Positions 1 through 6,361 of a stretch of DNA of 8,588 bases are shown here, in pieces (position 1 is the first letter of the stretch; every line of letters starts with the position of its first letter). Under the pieces are notes generated by a model that was not told where the DNA came from, did no database searches, and saw only the letters and a program-made list of their open reading frames with translations. The DNA comes from Tannerella sp. (GTDB lineage Bacteria > Bacteroidota > Bacteroidia > Bacteroidales > Tannerellaceae), in NCBI GenBank assembly GCA_031277235.1, contig JAITMT010000422.1, positions 1-8,588 on the forward strand, written 5' to 3'. The translations under genes were made by a program, and so were the position numbers.

Positions 1-318
1 CAAACCTTGCACTTTCAACGTTTGCTCGATAACGTCGCGGGCTACGCCGTCGCCGCCGTTGAAAGGAGAAATGTAACGCGCAATCCGCTTAATTTCAGGT
101 GCTGCATCGGCAGGCGCTACCGGCAAACCGACTTTTTGCATGATTTCATAATCCGGCAAATCGTCGCCGCAGTAGATGATTTCCCCGTCCTTTAATCTTA
201 AAATAATATTAAAGTCCTTATAATCATTTATTTTCACAACAATTTCTGTATTAATATGATTTGTTTCGATAAATAAAGTAATCTTCCGAAAAATAAATTG
301 CTCTGTTTTTGGATAGCG
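1..318 (-). pseudogene. Chimeric remnant: DUF2520 fragment fused in frame to C-terminal half of KdsC-like phosphatase
   Basis: Bases 1 to about 235 align without gaps to 1348-1582 in the intact kdsC-like gene, and about 241-310 align to about 2196-2265 in the DUF2520 gene. Roughly 610 bases that separate these parts in the intact locus are missing. Read on the minus strand, the frame stays open from a TAA at 319-321 to the window edge. It passes from the DUF2520 part (LFIETNHINTEIV) straight into the KdsC part (KINDYKDFNIILRLKDGEI), with HAD motif IV (CGDDLPDYE) kept. HAD motifs I and II and the whole Rossmann fold are absent and no ATG lies near the beginning, so an active enzyme is unlikely. 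Identity is 100% over the first 99 bases and drops sharply toward the junction. The rest of the KdsC C-terminus lies left of the window. This is a decayed tandem duplication; expression cannot be ruled out. Confidence 0.85.
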
Positions 319-344
319 TTATCTGAAATAGATTTTCATTGTTA

Positions 345-575
345 CTACCCTAGTTCTATGCATACTTTACCGTAATCCTCTTTGTGACTCAGACTGTTTC
401 GTATTTCTCTCACTATTACTATCATTACTATAAATTTGCCTTTATACTTTCCGTCTGCTGCCTATTTATATTCTTCATACTCTGCATATAATTGAATGGC
501 TGTGATGATATTATTTTCGTTGTTCTGATAGAATTCCTGAACTTCTGTAATATTATCAAGATTAAATTCAATTTT
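345..575 (-). pseudogene. Coding debris with an in-frame TAG, unknown family
   Basis: One minus-strand frame reads like protein for about 76 codons but contains a TAG at 462-464. The upstream part includes ITEVQEFYQNNENNIITAIQ and ends YAEYEEYK; after the stop it continues AADGKYKGKF and ends CIELG at the TAG at 345-347. Just upstream (about 575-637) another frame reads VEENKKKTQVQEFSNKNVES, so a frameshift near 570 is likely as well. The family is not recognised. The region is A+T-rich, and chance open frames are common at this composition. Calling it a decayed gene rests on the protein-like composition on both sides of the stop and on its position beside another decayed gene. Confidence 0.35.
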
Positions 576-632
576 TCACTCTCTACATTTTTGTTGCTAA
601 ATTCTTGTACTTGTGTTTTCTTCTTATTCTCT

Positions 633-839
633 TCAACTCAAACGAGCTAACATTGAAAGGATGATAAAGATAATAATAATCCAAATAATTATCTTCAAAC
701 AACCTCTTTTTCCAGTTCTTGAGCCACTTGAGTAGCCTGCTGCATTTGCTTCATTTGCGCATTTGTTACTACAATAATCGGATAGCCATCTCCCTTCATA
801 CCTGCGTCCGCACCATTTACACTTACTTCTTGTATCCAT
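633..839 (-). CDS. Small zinc-ribbon protein with C-terminal membrane helix
   Basis: This is a 68-residue protein. The N-terminus carries two cysteine pairs in the usual zinc-ribbon arrangement: C7-x2-C10-G, then S-D-Y-C23-x3-C27, with an aromatic residue and glycine between (RRYEG). After a Ser/Gly/Arg-rich linker comes one strongly hydrophobic helix, about residues 48-65 (LKIIIWIIIIFIILSMLA). The cysteine pattern makes zinc binding likely, and the helix predicts a membrane-anchored protein with the ribbon probably in the cytoplasm. The function is unknown. The ATG at 839 is the only start that includes both cysteine pairs; an AAGGAG lies about 20 bases upstream, too far for a normal ribosome site. 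A second frame over 695-874 is also open and protein-like, and the neighbourhood is full of decayed sequence, so this could be a survivor or itself a remnant. Confidence 0.55.
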   Translation of the reverse strand: MDTRSKCKWCGRRYEGRWLSDYCSNKCANEANAAGYSSGSRTGKRGCLKIIIWIIIIFIILSMLARLS

Positions 840-1041
840 AATCTATTGTTTAATGTCCACTCCTTAACAGACAATTAAATTGTTTCCTCTACTCATCCGG
901 CTTTTCAAATCCACCCCGTTTGAATGGTCTCCGGTCTCCATCTCTCTTGCGCTGATTGCAGCGACTTGATTTCTCTTTCTGAATTTCATAATCGACTGTT
1001 TTATAATTTATTATAAATAATTCCTGTTCAGATTCGGACAA
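840..1041. other. Gene-free stretch, no convincing feature
   Basis: Two overlapping minus-strand frames are open here: 864-989, which starts MKFRKRNQVAAIS, and 889-1079, which ends RPFKRGGFEKPDE. Both are rich in Lys, Arg and Glu, as expected from purine-rich DNA, and neither resembles a known family. The second also runs through the terminator of the candidate RNA. A short palindrome, ACAATTAAATTGT, lies at 871-883. The stretch is probably decayed sequence. Confidence 0.4.
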
Positions 1042-1067
1042 TAAAAAAAGCGGACTTACATCCACTT
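1042..1067 (-). terminator. Intrinsic terminator
   Basis: On the minus strand a 7-bp stem (AAGTGGA, loop TGTAAG, TCCGCTT, one G-U pair) runs directly into seven T residues. The stem overlaps the outer stem of the rod structure at 1064-1167, so the two folds compete. It would end the candidate RNA and could also end read-through from the kdsC-like gene. Confidence 0.65.
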
Positions 1068-1260
1068 CTGAGGTCTTAGACTACCTTGCACAAGATATAA
1101 ACCCGCATTACTACGGGCATTACACCTATTCCTGTGCTCCGTTTGAAATTGTCTAAGTTTCAGAAGTAAGAATATGCGTTAAACGCCGTCTTTTAATATG
1201 TCTGTTGCGCCTTATGACGCTCTGTTTTTACTACATAAGCAGTTCGTTTTGATTTGTAAT
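1042..1260 (-). ncRNA. Candidate structured small RNA with rod-like fold
   Basis: Several complementary segments nest into one long interrupted rod between 1064 and 1167. From the outside in: 1064-1071 pairs with 1160-1167 (ACTTCTGA, 8 bp); 1075-1081 with 1151-1157 (CTTAGAC, 7 bp); then a large asymmetric internal loop; then 1088-1094 with 1131-1137 (7 bp with one G-U); and a CCCG/CGGG cap at 1102-1117. On the minus strand the rod is followed by a terminator with a U tract, and a plausible promoter lies upstream, giving a transcript of about 218 bases. The 5' part holds another 6-bp hairpin (1211-1216 with 1234-1239). A rod with a central bulge recalls 6S RNA, or the Bacteroidales-1 RNA motif, but no sequence signature of either can be confirmed by eye. 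An RNA is likely; its family is open. Confidence 0.45.
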
Positions 1261-1266
1261 CGACGA

Positions 1267-1298
1267 CAAATAAACGAATATTTTTTGAAATTACCAAA
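1267..1298 (-). promoter_or_regulatory. Possible Bacteroidota-type promoter for the candidate RNA
   Basis: On the minus strand a TTTGG at 1294-1298 lies about 19-20 bases upstream of TTTATTTG at 1267-1274, which differs from the -7 consensus TAnnTTTG only at its second base. The spacing is right for the phylum. It sits between the stop of the kdsC-like gene and the candidate RNA and predicts a start near 1260. Confidence 0.4.
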
Positions 1299-1317
1299 TT
1301 TTTCAGAAAAAAATATT

Positions 1318-1833
1318 TCACCACCCGAAAGCCTCGCGATCCATCCACAAACCTTGCACTTTCAACGTTTGCTCGATAACGTCGCGGGCTACGCCGTCGC
1401 CGCCGTTGAAAGGAGAAATGTAACGCGCAATCCGCTTAATTTCAGGCGATGCATCGGCTGGCGCTACCGGTAAACCGACTTTTTGCATGATTTCATAATC
1501 CGGCAAATCGTCGCCGCAATAAATTATTTCCCCGTCCTTCAATCCCGAAATCATCTTAAAATCCTCATAATCATTAATTTTAATGGAACTTCTCATGTAA
1601 ATATGCTGTACGCCAAGCCGTTCGTAACGAATTTGTACGGCTTCGGTGTATCCGCCGGTGATGATGCCCAGTTCAAACCCTTTTTTCACGGCGAGGTGTA
1701 TCGCAAAACCGTCTTTGATATTGGCGGTGCGCATCGGGTCGCCGTTCAGCGCCAGCGGAATTTTGTTCGCCGACAATACGCCGTCCACATCGAACAGGAA
1801 TGCCTTAATCTGCTTTAAATCGTAGTTAATCAT
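1318..1833 (-). CDS. KdsC-like HAD-family phosphatase (3-deoxy-D-manno-octulosonate 8-phosphate phosphatase type)
   Basis: At 171 residues this is the usual size of KdsC enzymes, small HAD phosphatases without a cap domain that act as tetramers in the cytoplasm and remove phosphate from KDO 8-phosphate on the way to lipopolysaccharide. Motif I is FDVDGV with nucleophile D15 and D17; motif II is IITGG with T59; the motif III lysine is probably K85; motif IV is GDDLPDYE with D108 and D109. The GGDGVARDVIE segment at 144-154 matches the C-terminal part of the family. Its ATG overlaps the TGA of the DUF2520 gene (ATGA), indicating translational coupling in the nitroreductase-DUF2520-kdsC operon. 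Many Bacteroidota proteins of this type are annotated only as HAD hydrolases, so the exact substrate is inferred. A decayed copy of its C-terminal half lies at 1-240. Confidence 0.85.
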   Translation of the reverse strand: MINYDLKQIKAFLFDVDGVLSANKIPLALNGDPMRTANIKDGFAIHLAVKKGFELGIITGGYTEAVQIRYERLGVQHIYMRSSIKINDYEDFKMISGLKDGEIIYCGDDLPDYEIMQKVGLPVAPADASPEIKRIARYISPFNGGDGVARDVIEQTLKVQGLWMDREAFGW

Positions 1834-2615
1834 ATTGTTACATTTTTAGCGTGAAGCGTTAAAATATTTTCGCTAATCATTTTATACAACTCTCTTATTT
1901 CCTTATTTTCAATCATTTCCAAATGTTTTTCCATCGTTTTCCGGTCATTTCTGACAGCCGGACCGGTTTGGGCTTCGACGGGCGTCATCGTATGCAATTT
2001 GGCGGCGGTTTCGTCAATTAACGGTTGCAGGACGTTCCGGTCAATATCCTGTTTTTCAATGATTTCAGTAGCCACGGCATACAAATAATTCGTGAAATTA
2101 CACGCAAAAACGGCAGCCAGATGAAGGTATTTCCGCTTTTCGGAATCAACCGCATTTACGATGGAAGAAACGGAATCTGCAATTTCTCTTATAATAATCT
2201 CTGTATCAGTATGATTGGCTTCGATAAATAAGGGAACTTGCCGGAAATCAACTGCCCTGTTTTTAGACAAGGTCTGAAGCGGATAAATTACTCCGTAACG
2301 TTCTGAATATCCGTTAAATATATTCATCGGAATACTTCCCGCCGTATGAATCCAGACGCCTGAATTTTGAGGTATTTGACGGACAAGATTTGGCAGCGCA
2401 TCGTCCGTTACGGCAAAAATATAAATGTCCGCATCGGGCGTTATTTCCTTTATATTTGCCGTGCAGTTGCAATGTAATTTTTGAGCGAGCAATTGTGCGC
2501 TACCGAGGCTTCTACTAAAAATTTGCCCGATCTCAAAACCGCTTGCCTGCATCGCCGGTGCAAGATGTGTCGCAACATTACCCGCCCCAATAAAAACAAC
2601 CCGTCCTTTTTTCAT
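1830..2615 (-). CDS. Rossmann-fold protein with DUF2520 domain (F420/NADP oxidoreductase-like)
   Basis: The protein has 261 residues from the preferred start at 2615. The N-terminal Rossmann fold opens with a dinucleotide-binding loop, VVFIGAGNVATHL (G10, G12, N13). Conserved family segments follow: HTAGS at 90-94 and YPLQTLSK at 111-118. The second half is the helical DUF2520 domain, including LHLAAVFACNFTN at about 164-176. Its architecture resembles pyrroline-5-carboxylate reductase and related NADP oxidoreductases, but the substrate is unknown. An upstream TTG at 2642 would add nine residues, but those are only the translation of a TTGACAAT repeat, so ATG 2615 is preferred. It is the middle gene of the operon: 31 bases after the nitroreductase and overlapping the next gene by ATGA. 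From family knowledge, pairing with a KdsC-like HAD gene is common in Bacteroidota. Confidence 0.88.
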   Translation of the reverse strand: MKKGRVVFIGAGNVATHLAPAMQASGFEIGQIFSRSLGSAQLLAQKLHCNCTANIKEITPDADIYIFAVTDDALPNLVRQIPQNSGVWIHTAGSIPMNIFNGYSERYGVIYPLQTLSKNRAVDFRQVPLFIEANHTDTEIIIREIADSVSSIVNAVDSEKRKYLHLAAVFACNFTNYLYAVATEIIEKQDIDRNVLQPLIDETAAKLHTMTPVEAQTGPAVRNDRKTMEKHLEMIENKEIRELYKMISENILTLHAKNVTI

Positions 2616-2642
2616 TGTCAATTGTCCATTGTCAATTATCAA
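2613..2642 (-). repeat. Short TTGACAAT iterated repeat
   Basis: Three tandem near-copies of (T/G)GACAAT (ATTGACAAT, GGACAAT, TTGACAATG) fill the gap between the nitroreductase stop and the start of the DUF2520 gene. Because CAATTG and similar steps are self-complementary, the run can fold back on itself. Such runs are frequent between genes in Bacteroidota and some other phyla. Here its last ATG is the probable start codon of the DUF2520 gene. Confidence 0.7.
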
Positions 2643-2646
2643 ATTT

Positions 2647-3198
2647 TCAAGCCATTAGCAGTTCAAAACCACCGTTAAAATACTCGATATGTACTTTTTC
2701 CCAAGCCGGTTTGGATAAATTGCCGGAGTTACCTTCCTGCGCTTTGTATCCGAAGCCGATAATGCACAGAACTCCGTAATTATGAGGAATATGCAGCAAC
2801 TCGCGAACATAATGTTCCGAATCTTCTTCCATAATGCTGCGCCCTCTGACCTGGCACCAGCAACTGCCCAAACCCAAATCTTCGGCTTGCAACTGCATGT
2901 AAATCGCTGCAAGTGAGGCGTCTTCAATCCAGCAATCCGATTTTGTCCTGTCTCCCAAGACGACAATCGCCAGCGCGCTTTCCGCCAGAAACAGGGCTGT
3001 TGAATTTTTACATTCCGACAATTGTTTCAGAACAGTCTCATTTTCAACGGCTACAAACTCGTATGACCGGCTGTTTCTCGAAGTCGGCGCCAGCAACGCC
3101 GCTTGCAGGATTTTTTGCACATCGTCCGGCGAAAGTTTCCGTTCCGTAAATTTTCGGGCGCTTTGCCTGCTAACGATCAATGATTCAAAGTCTTTCAT
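2647..3198 (-). CDS. Nitroreductase-family FMN oxidoreductase
   Basis: This is a 183-residue flavoenzyme of the nitroreductase fold, a cytoplasmic dimer that uses FMN and NAD(P)H to reduce nitro compounds, quinones or related electron acceptors. Visible family elements are SRQSARKF at 10-17 (FMN phosphate-binding arginines), LAPTSRNSRSYEFV at 36-49, AEDLGLGSCWCQVRG at 105-119 and VLCIIGFGYKAQE at 143-155. The start at 3198 is chosen over an ATG at 3225 because the -7 promoter element covers 3223-3230 and transcription should begin only after it, and because the family starts right at the first helix. It is the first gene of the operon. The natural substrate cannot be told from the sequence. 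Confidence 0.88.
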   Translation of the reverse strand: MKDFESLIVSRQSARKFTERKLSPDDVQKILQAALLAPTSRNSRSYEFVAVENETVLKQLSECKNSTALFLAESALAIVVLGDRTKSDCWIEDASLAAIYMQLQAEDLGLGSCWCQVRGRSIMEEDSEHYVRELLHIPHNYGVLCIIGFGYKAQEGNSGNLSKPAWEKVHIEYFNGGFELLMA

Positions 3199-3222
3199 AA
3201 TTATTTCTAATTTTTTCCTGTA

Positions 3223-3230
3223 CAAATATA
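3223..3230 (-). promoter_or_regulatory. -7 promoter element of the nitroreductase operon
   Basis: TATATTTG on the minus strand matches the Bacteroidota -7 consensus TAnnTTTG exactly and lies 24 bases upstream of the chosen ATG. No clear TTG -33 element is visible at the expected distance. The divergent TonB receptor gene must use the same 80-base intergenic region; only a poor match (ATTATTTG, about 3255-3262) is seen for it on the plus strand. Confidence 0.65.
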
Positions 3231-3278
3231 CGCTTTTTCAATATTTTACGTTTATTATTTGTCAGAAAAAGTAGAAAT

Positions 3279-5729
3279 ATGAAAATTCGTGCAGTAATTT
3301 TAGCGCTGCTATATATATTAATGTATGTGAACGTGATTTCGGCGCAAGATGTGAAGCGTGTGAAGATTTACGGCAATGTTCGCGATGTGGAAAACAGTCC
3401 GCTGGAATTGGTTACAGTTTCTGTTAAAGGCACTGTTCTGGGGGCAGTTACGAATGAAAAGGGATATTATACGCTGAATGTCAGTACGGGAGATTCTATA
3501 GTCCTTGTATTCAGATGTATGGGATACAACACGCAGGAGCGTATTATTCCACAACTGTCTCAGGATATGCGGGTTAATGTGAAGATGCCCAATATAACGT
3601 TCGATTTGGGCGAAGTATCCGTTACGGCAAGTCGCCGGCAGATGGATATGATGGAATCTATTGATGCGGGACGGATCAAAACATTGCCCGATCCTTCGGG
3701 TGGAAGCATTGAAAGTATGGTAGTTACGTATGCAGGCGTATCGTCGAACAACGAATTGAGTTCGCAATATTCCGTGCGCGGCGGCAGTTATGACGAGAAT
3801 ATCGTGTATGTCAATGGGTTGGAAGTATTCAGACCCCTGTTGATTCGTTCGGGTCAGCAGGAAGGTTTGAGTTTCATCAATCCGGAAATGACTGAGAATG
3901 TGCAGTTTTCGGCAGGCGGTTTTGAGGCGCGCTACGGCGATAAAATGAGTTCCGTGCTCGATATCGTGTATAAAAAACCGAAATATTTTGAAGGCTCTGT
4001 AACCGCAAGTCTCTTGGGAGCAAGCGCTTACGTGGGAAATTCCGTCGGAAAATTCACACAAATCACCGGTATCCGTTACAAGACTACCCGCTCGCTGCTC
4101 GGAACGCTGGATACGAAAGGAGAATACAATCCGGATTTCGTTGATTTACAGACTTATATCACATACGCTCTGACGCCGAAACTGTCGGCGGATTTCATGG
4201 GAAACGTGTCCATCAACAATTACAATTTTACCCCAAAATCGAAGGAAGTCCTGTTTGGAACGGCTAAAAACCCGCAAAAATTTCAAGTCTTTTTTGAAAA
4301 CAGCCGGGAACGCGACCGTTTTCAGACGTTTTTCGGCGCTTTGACGCTGAAATATACCGCCAACGACAACGCGCAGTACGGTTTTCAAACTTCGATGTTT
4401 AACAGCAACGAAGAGGAAACTTACGATATAACAGGCAGTTACCGCCAGGACCTTGCCGAAGCGGGCACGACCGAAGACGATATTTATTCGACGCTCGGCG
4501 GCGCATCGTATCACGAACATGCACGCAACCGGCTGAATGCGCAGGTGGCGAACGTTGGCGTTTTCGGCTTGACAAAACTGAATGCGACGAACACGTTGAA
4601 ATTCGGTATAAACGCTCAGTATGAACTGATTACGGACAGAATCAGCGAGTGGGAAAGTCGTGATTCGTCGGGTTACAGTTTGCCTCACACGGGTACGACG
4701 GTCAATGTCGTTTCCAATCTCTTTTCGGATAATCAGTTGGAAAGCCAGCGCTATTCGGCTTATATTCAGGATATTTTCAAATTCAGAACTTCGCAGGGAA
4801 TTTTTACGCTGATAGGCGGTTTGCGCGGCAGTTATTGGAACTATAACCGGGAAATGATTATAAGTCCAAGACTATCAGCCGGTTTTATTCCCAATACCAA
4901 TCAAAATCTGATATTCCGTCTGGCAACAGGTTTGTACTATCAACCTCCTTTTTATAAGGAACTTAGGGTAACGGAAACGGATGAATTTGGGAATAATTAC
5001 ATTACCTTGAATAAGCAACTGAAATCGCAGCGCTCCACGCACTTTATTTTGGGCGGAGACTATAATTTTCAGGCTGTCGGGCGACCGTTCAAATTCACTA
5101 CCGAGATGTATTACAAGAAGTTAGACAATATCAACCCGTACACGGTTGATAACGTAAAAGTCCGCTATTACGGTGAAAATTCCGCAAAGGGATATGCTAT
5201 GGGTTTGGATATGAAACTGTTTGGCGAGTTTGTACAGGGAACAGACTCATGGTTAAGCGTTTCGCTGATGAAGTCGAGGCAAACCATTGGCGACACGCTG
5301 ACCGTTCCGATGCCTAACGACCAGATATACAACATTTCCCTCTATTTTCAGGATTACTTCCCCGGCAATAAGCGGGCGCGAATGAGTCTGAAAGGCATTT
5401 TGGCGGGCGGTCTGCCGGTTACGATTTCCAACCGGGGATGGGAGTCTTTCAAGGCATTGAATGGCGGAAGAGGCTTTCGTACAGCGCCTTATCGCCGTGT
5501 GGACATCGGTTTTTCCTATCAGTTGGCAGGCGGCGAAGACAGAATCATGGACAGACCGTTTTTCAGCAGTTTCAAGAATATCTGGTTCGGCATAGACATT
5601 TTCAATCTTTTGAATATCAGCAATACCAATTCATATTACTGGATAACAGACGTTTACAACAATCAATACGCCGTTCCGAACTATCTGACCGGACGGCAAC
5701 TCAATTTTCGCATCAGCGTGGATTTCTAA
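3279..5729 (+). CDS. TonB-dependent outer-membrane receptor with carboxypeptidase-D-like N-terminal domain
   Basis: The 816-residue protein has a signal peptide at about 1-22 (hydrophobic ILALLYILMYVNVI, then SAQ). A carboxypeptidase-regulatory-like beta-sandwich spans about 28-105 (GNVRDVENSPLELVTVSVKG, then GAVTNEKGYYTLNV). A TonB plug covers about 112-240, with the segment SVRGGSYDENIVYVNGLEVF, and the rest is a 22-strand-type beta-barrel. It ends in ISVDF, a terminal aromatic as expected for BAM-dependent insertion. It imports a bound ligand across the outer membrane using energy from TonB-ExbBD. No SusD-like partner follows, and the protein is shorter than typical SusC proteins (about 1000 residues), so a glycan-utilisation locus is not indicated. 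The ligand could be a metal complex, peptide or cofactor; none can be assigned. It is divergent from the nitroreductase operon. Confidence 0.92.
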   Translation: MKIRAVILALLYILMYVNVISAQDVKRVKIYGNVRDVENSPLELVTVSVKGTVLGAVTNEKGYYTLNVSTGDSIVLVFRCMGYNTQERIIPQLSQDMRVNVKMPNITFDLGEVSVTASRRQMDMMESIDAGRIKTLPDPSGGSIESMVVTYAGVSSNNELSSQYSVRGGSYDENIVYVNGLEVFRPLLIRSGQQEGLSFINPEMTENVQFSAGGFEARYGDKMSSVLDIVYKKPKYFEGSVTASLLGASAYVGNSVGKFTQITGIRYKTTRSLLGTLDTKGEYNPDFVDLQTYITYALTPKLSADFMGNVSINNYNFTPKSKEVLFGTAKNPQKFQVFFENSRERDRFQTFFGALTLKYTANDNAQYGFQTSMFNSNEEETYDITGSYRQDLAEAGTTEDDIYSTLGGASYHEHARNRLNAQVANVGVFGLTKLNATNTLKFGINAQYELITDRISEWESRDSSGYSLPHTGTTVNVVSNLFSDNQLESQRYSAYIQDIFKFRTSQGIFTLIGGLRGSYWNYNREMIISPRLSAGFIPNTNQNLIFRLATGLYYQPPFYKELRVTETDEFGNNYITLNKQLKSQRSTHFILGGDYNFQAVGRPFKFTTEMYYKKLDNINPYTVDNVKVRYYGENSAKGYAMGLDMKLFGEFVQGTDSWLSVSLMKSRQTIGDTLTVPMPNDQIYNISLYFQDYFPGNKRARMSLKGILAGGLPVTISNRGWESFKALNGGRGFRTAPYRRVDIGFSYQLAGGEDRIMDRPFFSSFKNIWFGIDIFNLLNISNTNSYYWITDVYNNQYAVPNYLTGRQLNFRISVDF

Positions 5730-5767
5730 TCCATTGAGAAAAAGTATCAGAAACAGGGTCAAAACAG

Positions 5768-5796
5768 TTTGAAATACAAAAAAATCATTACTTTTG
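5768..5796 (+). promoter_or_regulatory. Promoter of the HU-like gene
   Basis: TACTTTTG at 5789-5796 matches the -7 consensus TAnnTTTG exactly, with TTTG at 5768-5771 about 17 bases upstream as a -33 candidate. Transcription would start near 5801, about 20 bases before the ATG, so the HU-like gene is transcribed separately from the receptor gene. Confidence 0.7.
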
Positions 5797-5822
5797 CAGT
5801 AACTTTATATAAATAAATCACT

Positions 5823-6206
5823 ATGTCAATCCAAATTAAAGCAATTGAACGTCCGCAACCGGGAGTAGCGGGCGGCGGCGTAAAGAAGTTTTACGCAAAT
5901 CCTGTTCACGACAGGGAAATGAGCCTCGACGCACTGACGAAGGCAATCGAAAAAACGAGTACCGTAAACGGTGCAGACATTCGCGCCGTACTTTACGGAA
6001 TGGTAGAGGAAGCCGTAACGGGCTTATCGGAGGGCAGAATTATCCGTCTGGGCGATTTGGGCAGCCTTCGCATCACGCTCAGCAGCACGGGCGAAGCCAC
6101 TGCCGATGAAGTAACGGCGACGTCCGTAAAGAAAGCAGGCGTGATATTTACGCCCGGCAAGAAATTGCAGGAAATGCTCAAAGCCGCCAAATATACGAAA
6201 GTATAG
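5823..6206 (+). CDS. HU-related histone-like DNA-binding protein
   Basis: The protein has 127 residues and belongs to the Bacteroidetes HU-related family, which is longer than classical HU (about 90 residues). An N-terminal extension (about 1-30, including KKFYANPV) precedes the helical dimerisation part (ALTKAIEKTSTVNGADIRAV) and the beta-saddle, RIIRLGDLGSLRITLSS at 72-88. The conserved VIFTPGKKLQEML follows at 107-119. The family binds DNA with little sequence preference and shapes the nucleoid. The usual DNA-minor-groove arm is replaced by a shorter, less basic segment (GEATADEVTATSVKK), as in other members of this subfamily. It has its own promoter and is followed by an unusual repeat array with terminator-like hairpins. 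Confidence 0.85.
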   Translation: MSIQIKAIERPQPGVAGGGVKKFYANPVHDREMSLDALTKAIEKTSTVNGADIRAVLYGMVEEAVTGLSEGRIIRLGDLGSLRITLSSTGEATADEVTATSVKKAGVIFTPGKKLQEMLKAAKYTKV

Positions 6207-6222
6207 TGGAGCGGATGAAAAT

Positions 6223-6298
6223 GAGTGGCTACTCAATTTTTTTGAGTGGCTACTCGTCCGGCAACGAGTGGCTACTCGTTTTTTTTGAGTAGCCACTC
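6223..6298. repeat. Four phased copies of GAGTGGCTACTC
   Basis: The 12-base near-palindrome GAGTGGCTACTC occurs directly at 6223-6234, 6244-6255 and 6266-6277, and inverted (GAGTAGCCACTC) at 6287-6298. Start-to-start distances are 21, 22 and 21 bases, two helical turns. Copies 1, 3 and 4 are followed by T-rich spacers. Each copy can form a small GAGT/ACTC hairpin. It may be a terminator cluster for the HU-like gene, a protein-binding array, or both. Confidence 0.85.
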
Positions 6299-6320
6299 GT
6301 TTTGGGAGCTGTTGCCGGAC
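6256..6320. terminator. Large nested hairpin after the HU-like gene
   Basis: Bases 6263-6277 pair perfectly with 6287-6301 (15 bp) around a G plus eight-T loop. Outside this, GTCCGGC at 6256-6262 pairs with GCCGGAC at 6314-6320, with a 12-base bulge on the right arm. The 3' side has only a short T run (TCGTTTTGGG), so it is not a textbook terminator on the plus strand, but a structure this stable is likely to protect or end the HU-like transcript. Confidence 0.6.
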
Positions 6321-6361
6321 AGTTCATCTTGCCCGGCGGAAGAGGCTTACCGGGATAGCGC

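Noticed and set aside
889..1079. Minus-strand frame of about 60 codons ending RRPFKRGGFEKPDE
   Set aside because: Lys/Arg/Glu-rich reading of purine-rich DNA without a start codon that crosses the intrinsic terminator; chance is more likely.
1042..1200. 4.5S SRP RNA, tmRNA or tRNA
   Set aside because: No GGAA-tetraloop SRP core, no tmRNA tag frame or tRNA-like end, and no cloverleaf with a T-arm GTTCGA could be found.
3318..4061. Long open frame of 247 codons on the minus strand inside the TonB receptor gene
   Set aside because: Antisense shadow of a clear receptor gene; composition (His, Arg, Ile-rich, no domains) is typical of such shadows.
4146..4688. Open frame of 180 codons on the minus strand inside the receptor gene
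   Set aside because: Arginine-rich antisense shadow with no recognisable motif.
3279..5729. SusC/SusD-type glycan-utilisation locus
   Set aside because: The receptor is shorter than SusC and is followed by an HU-like gene, with no SusD lipoprotein or glycoside hydrolase nearby.
6223..6298. CRISPR array
   Set aside because: Repeat unit is only 12 bases, spacers are 9-10 bases and T-rich, one copy is inverted, and no cas genes are present.
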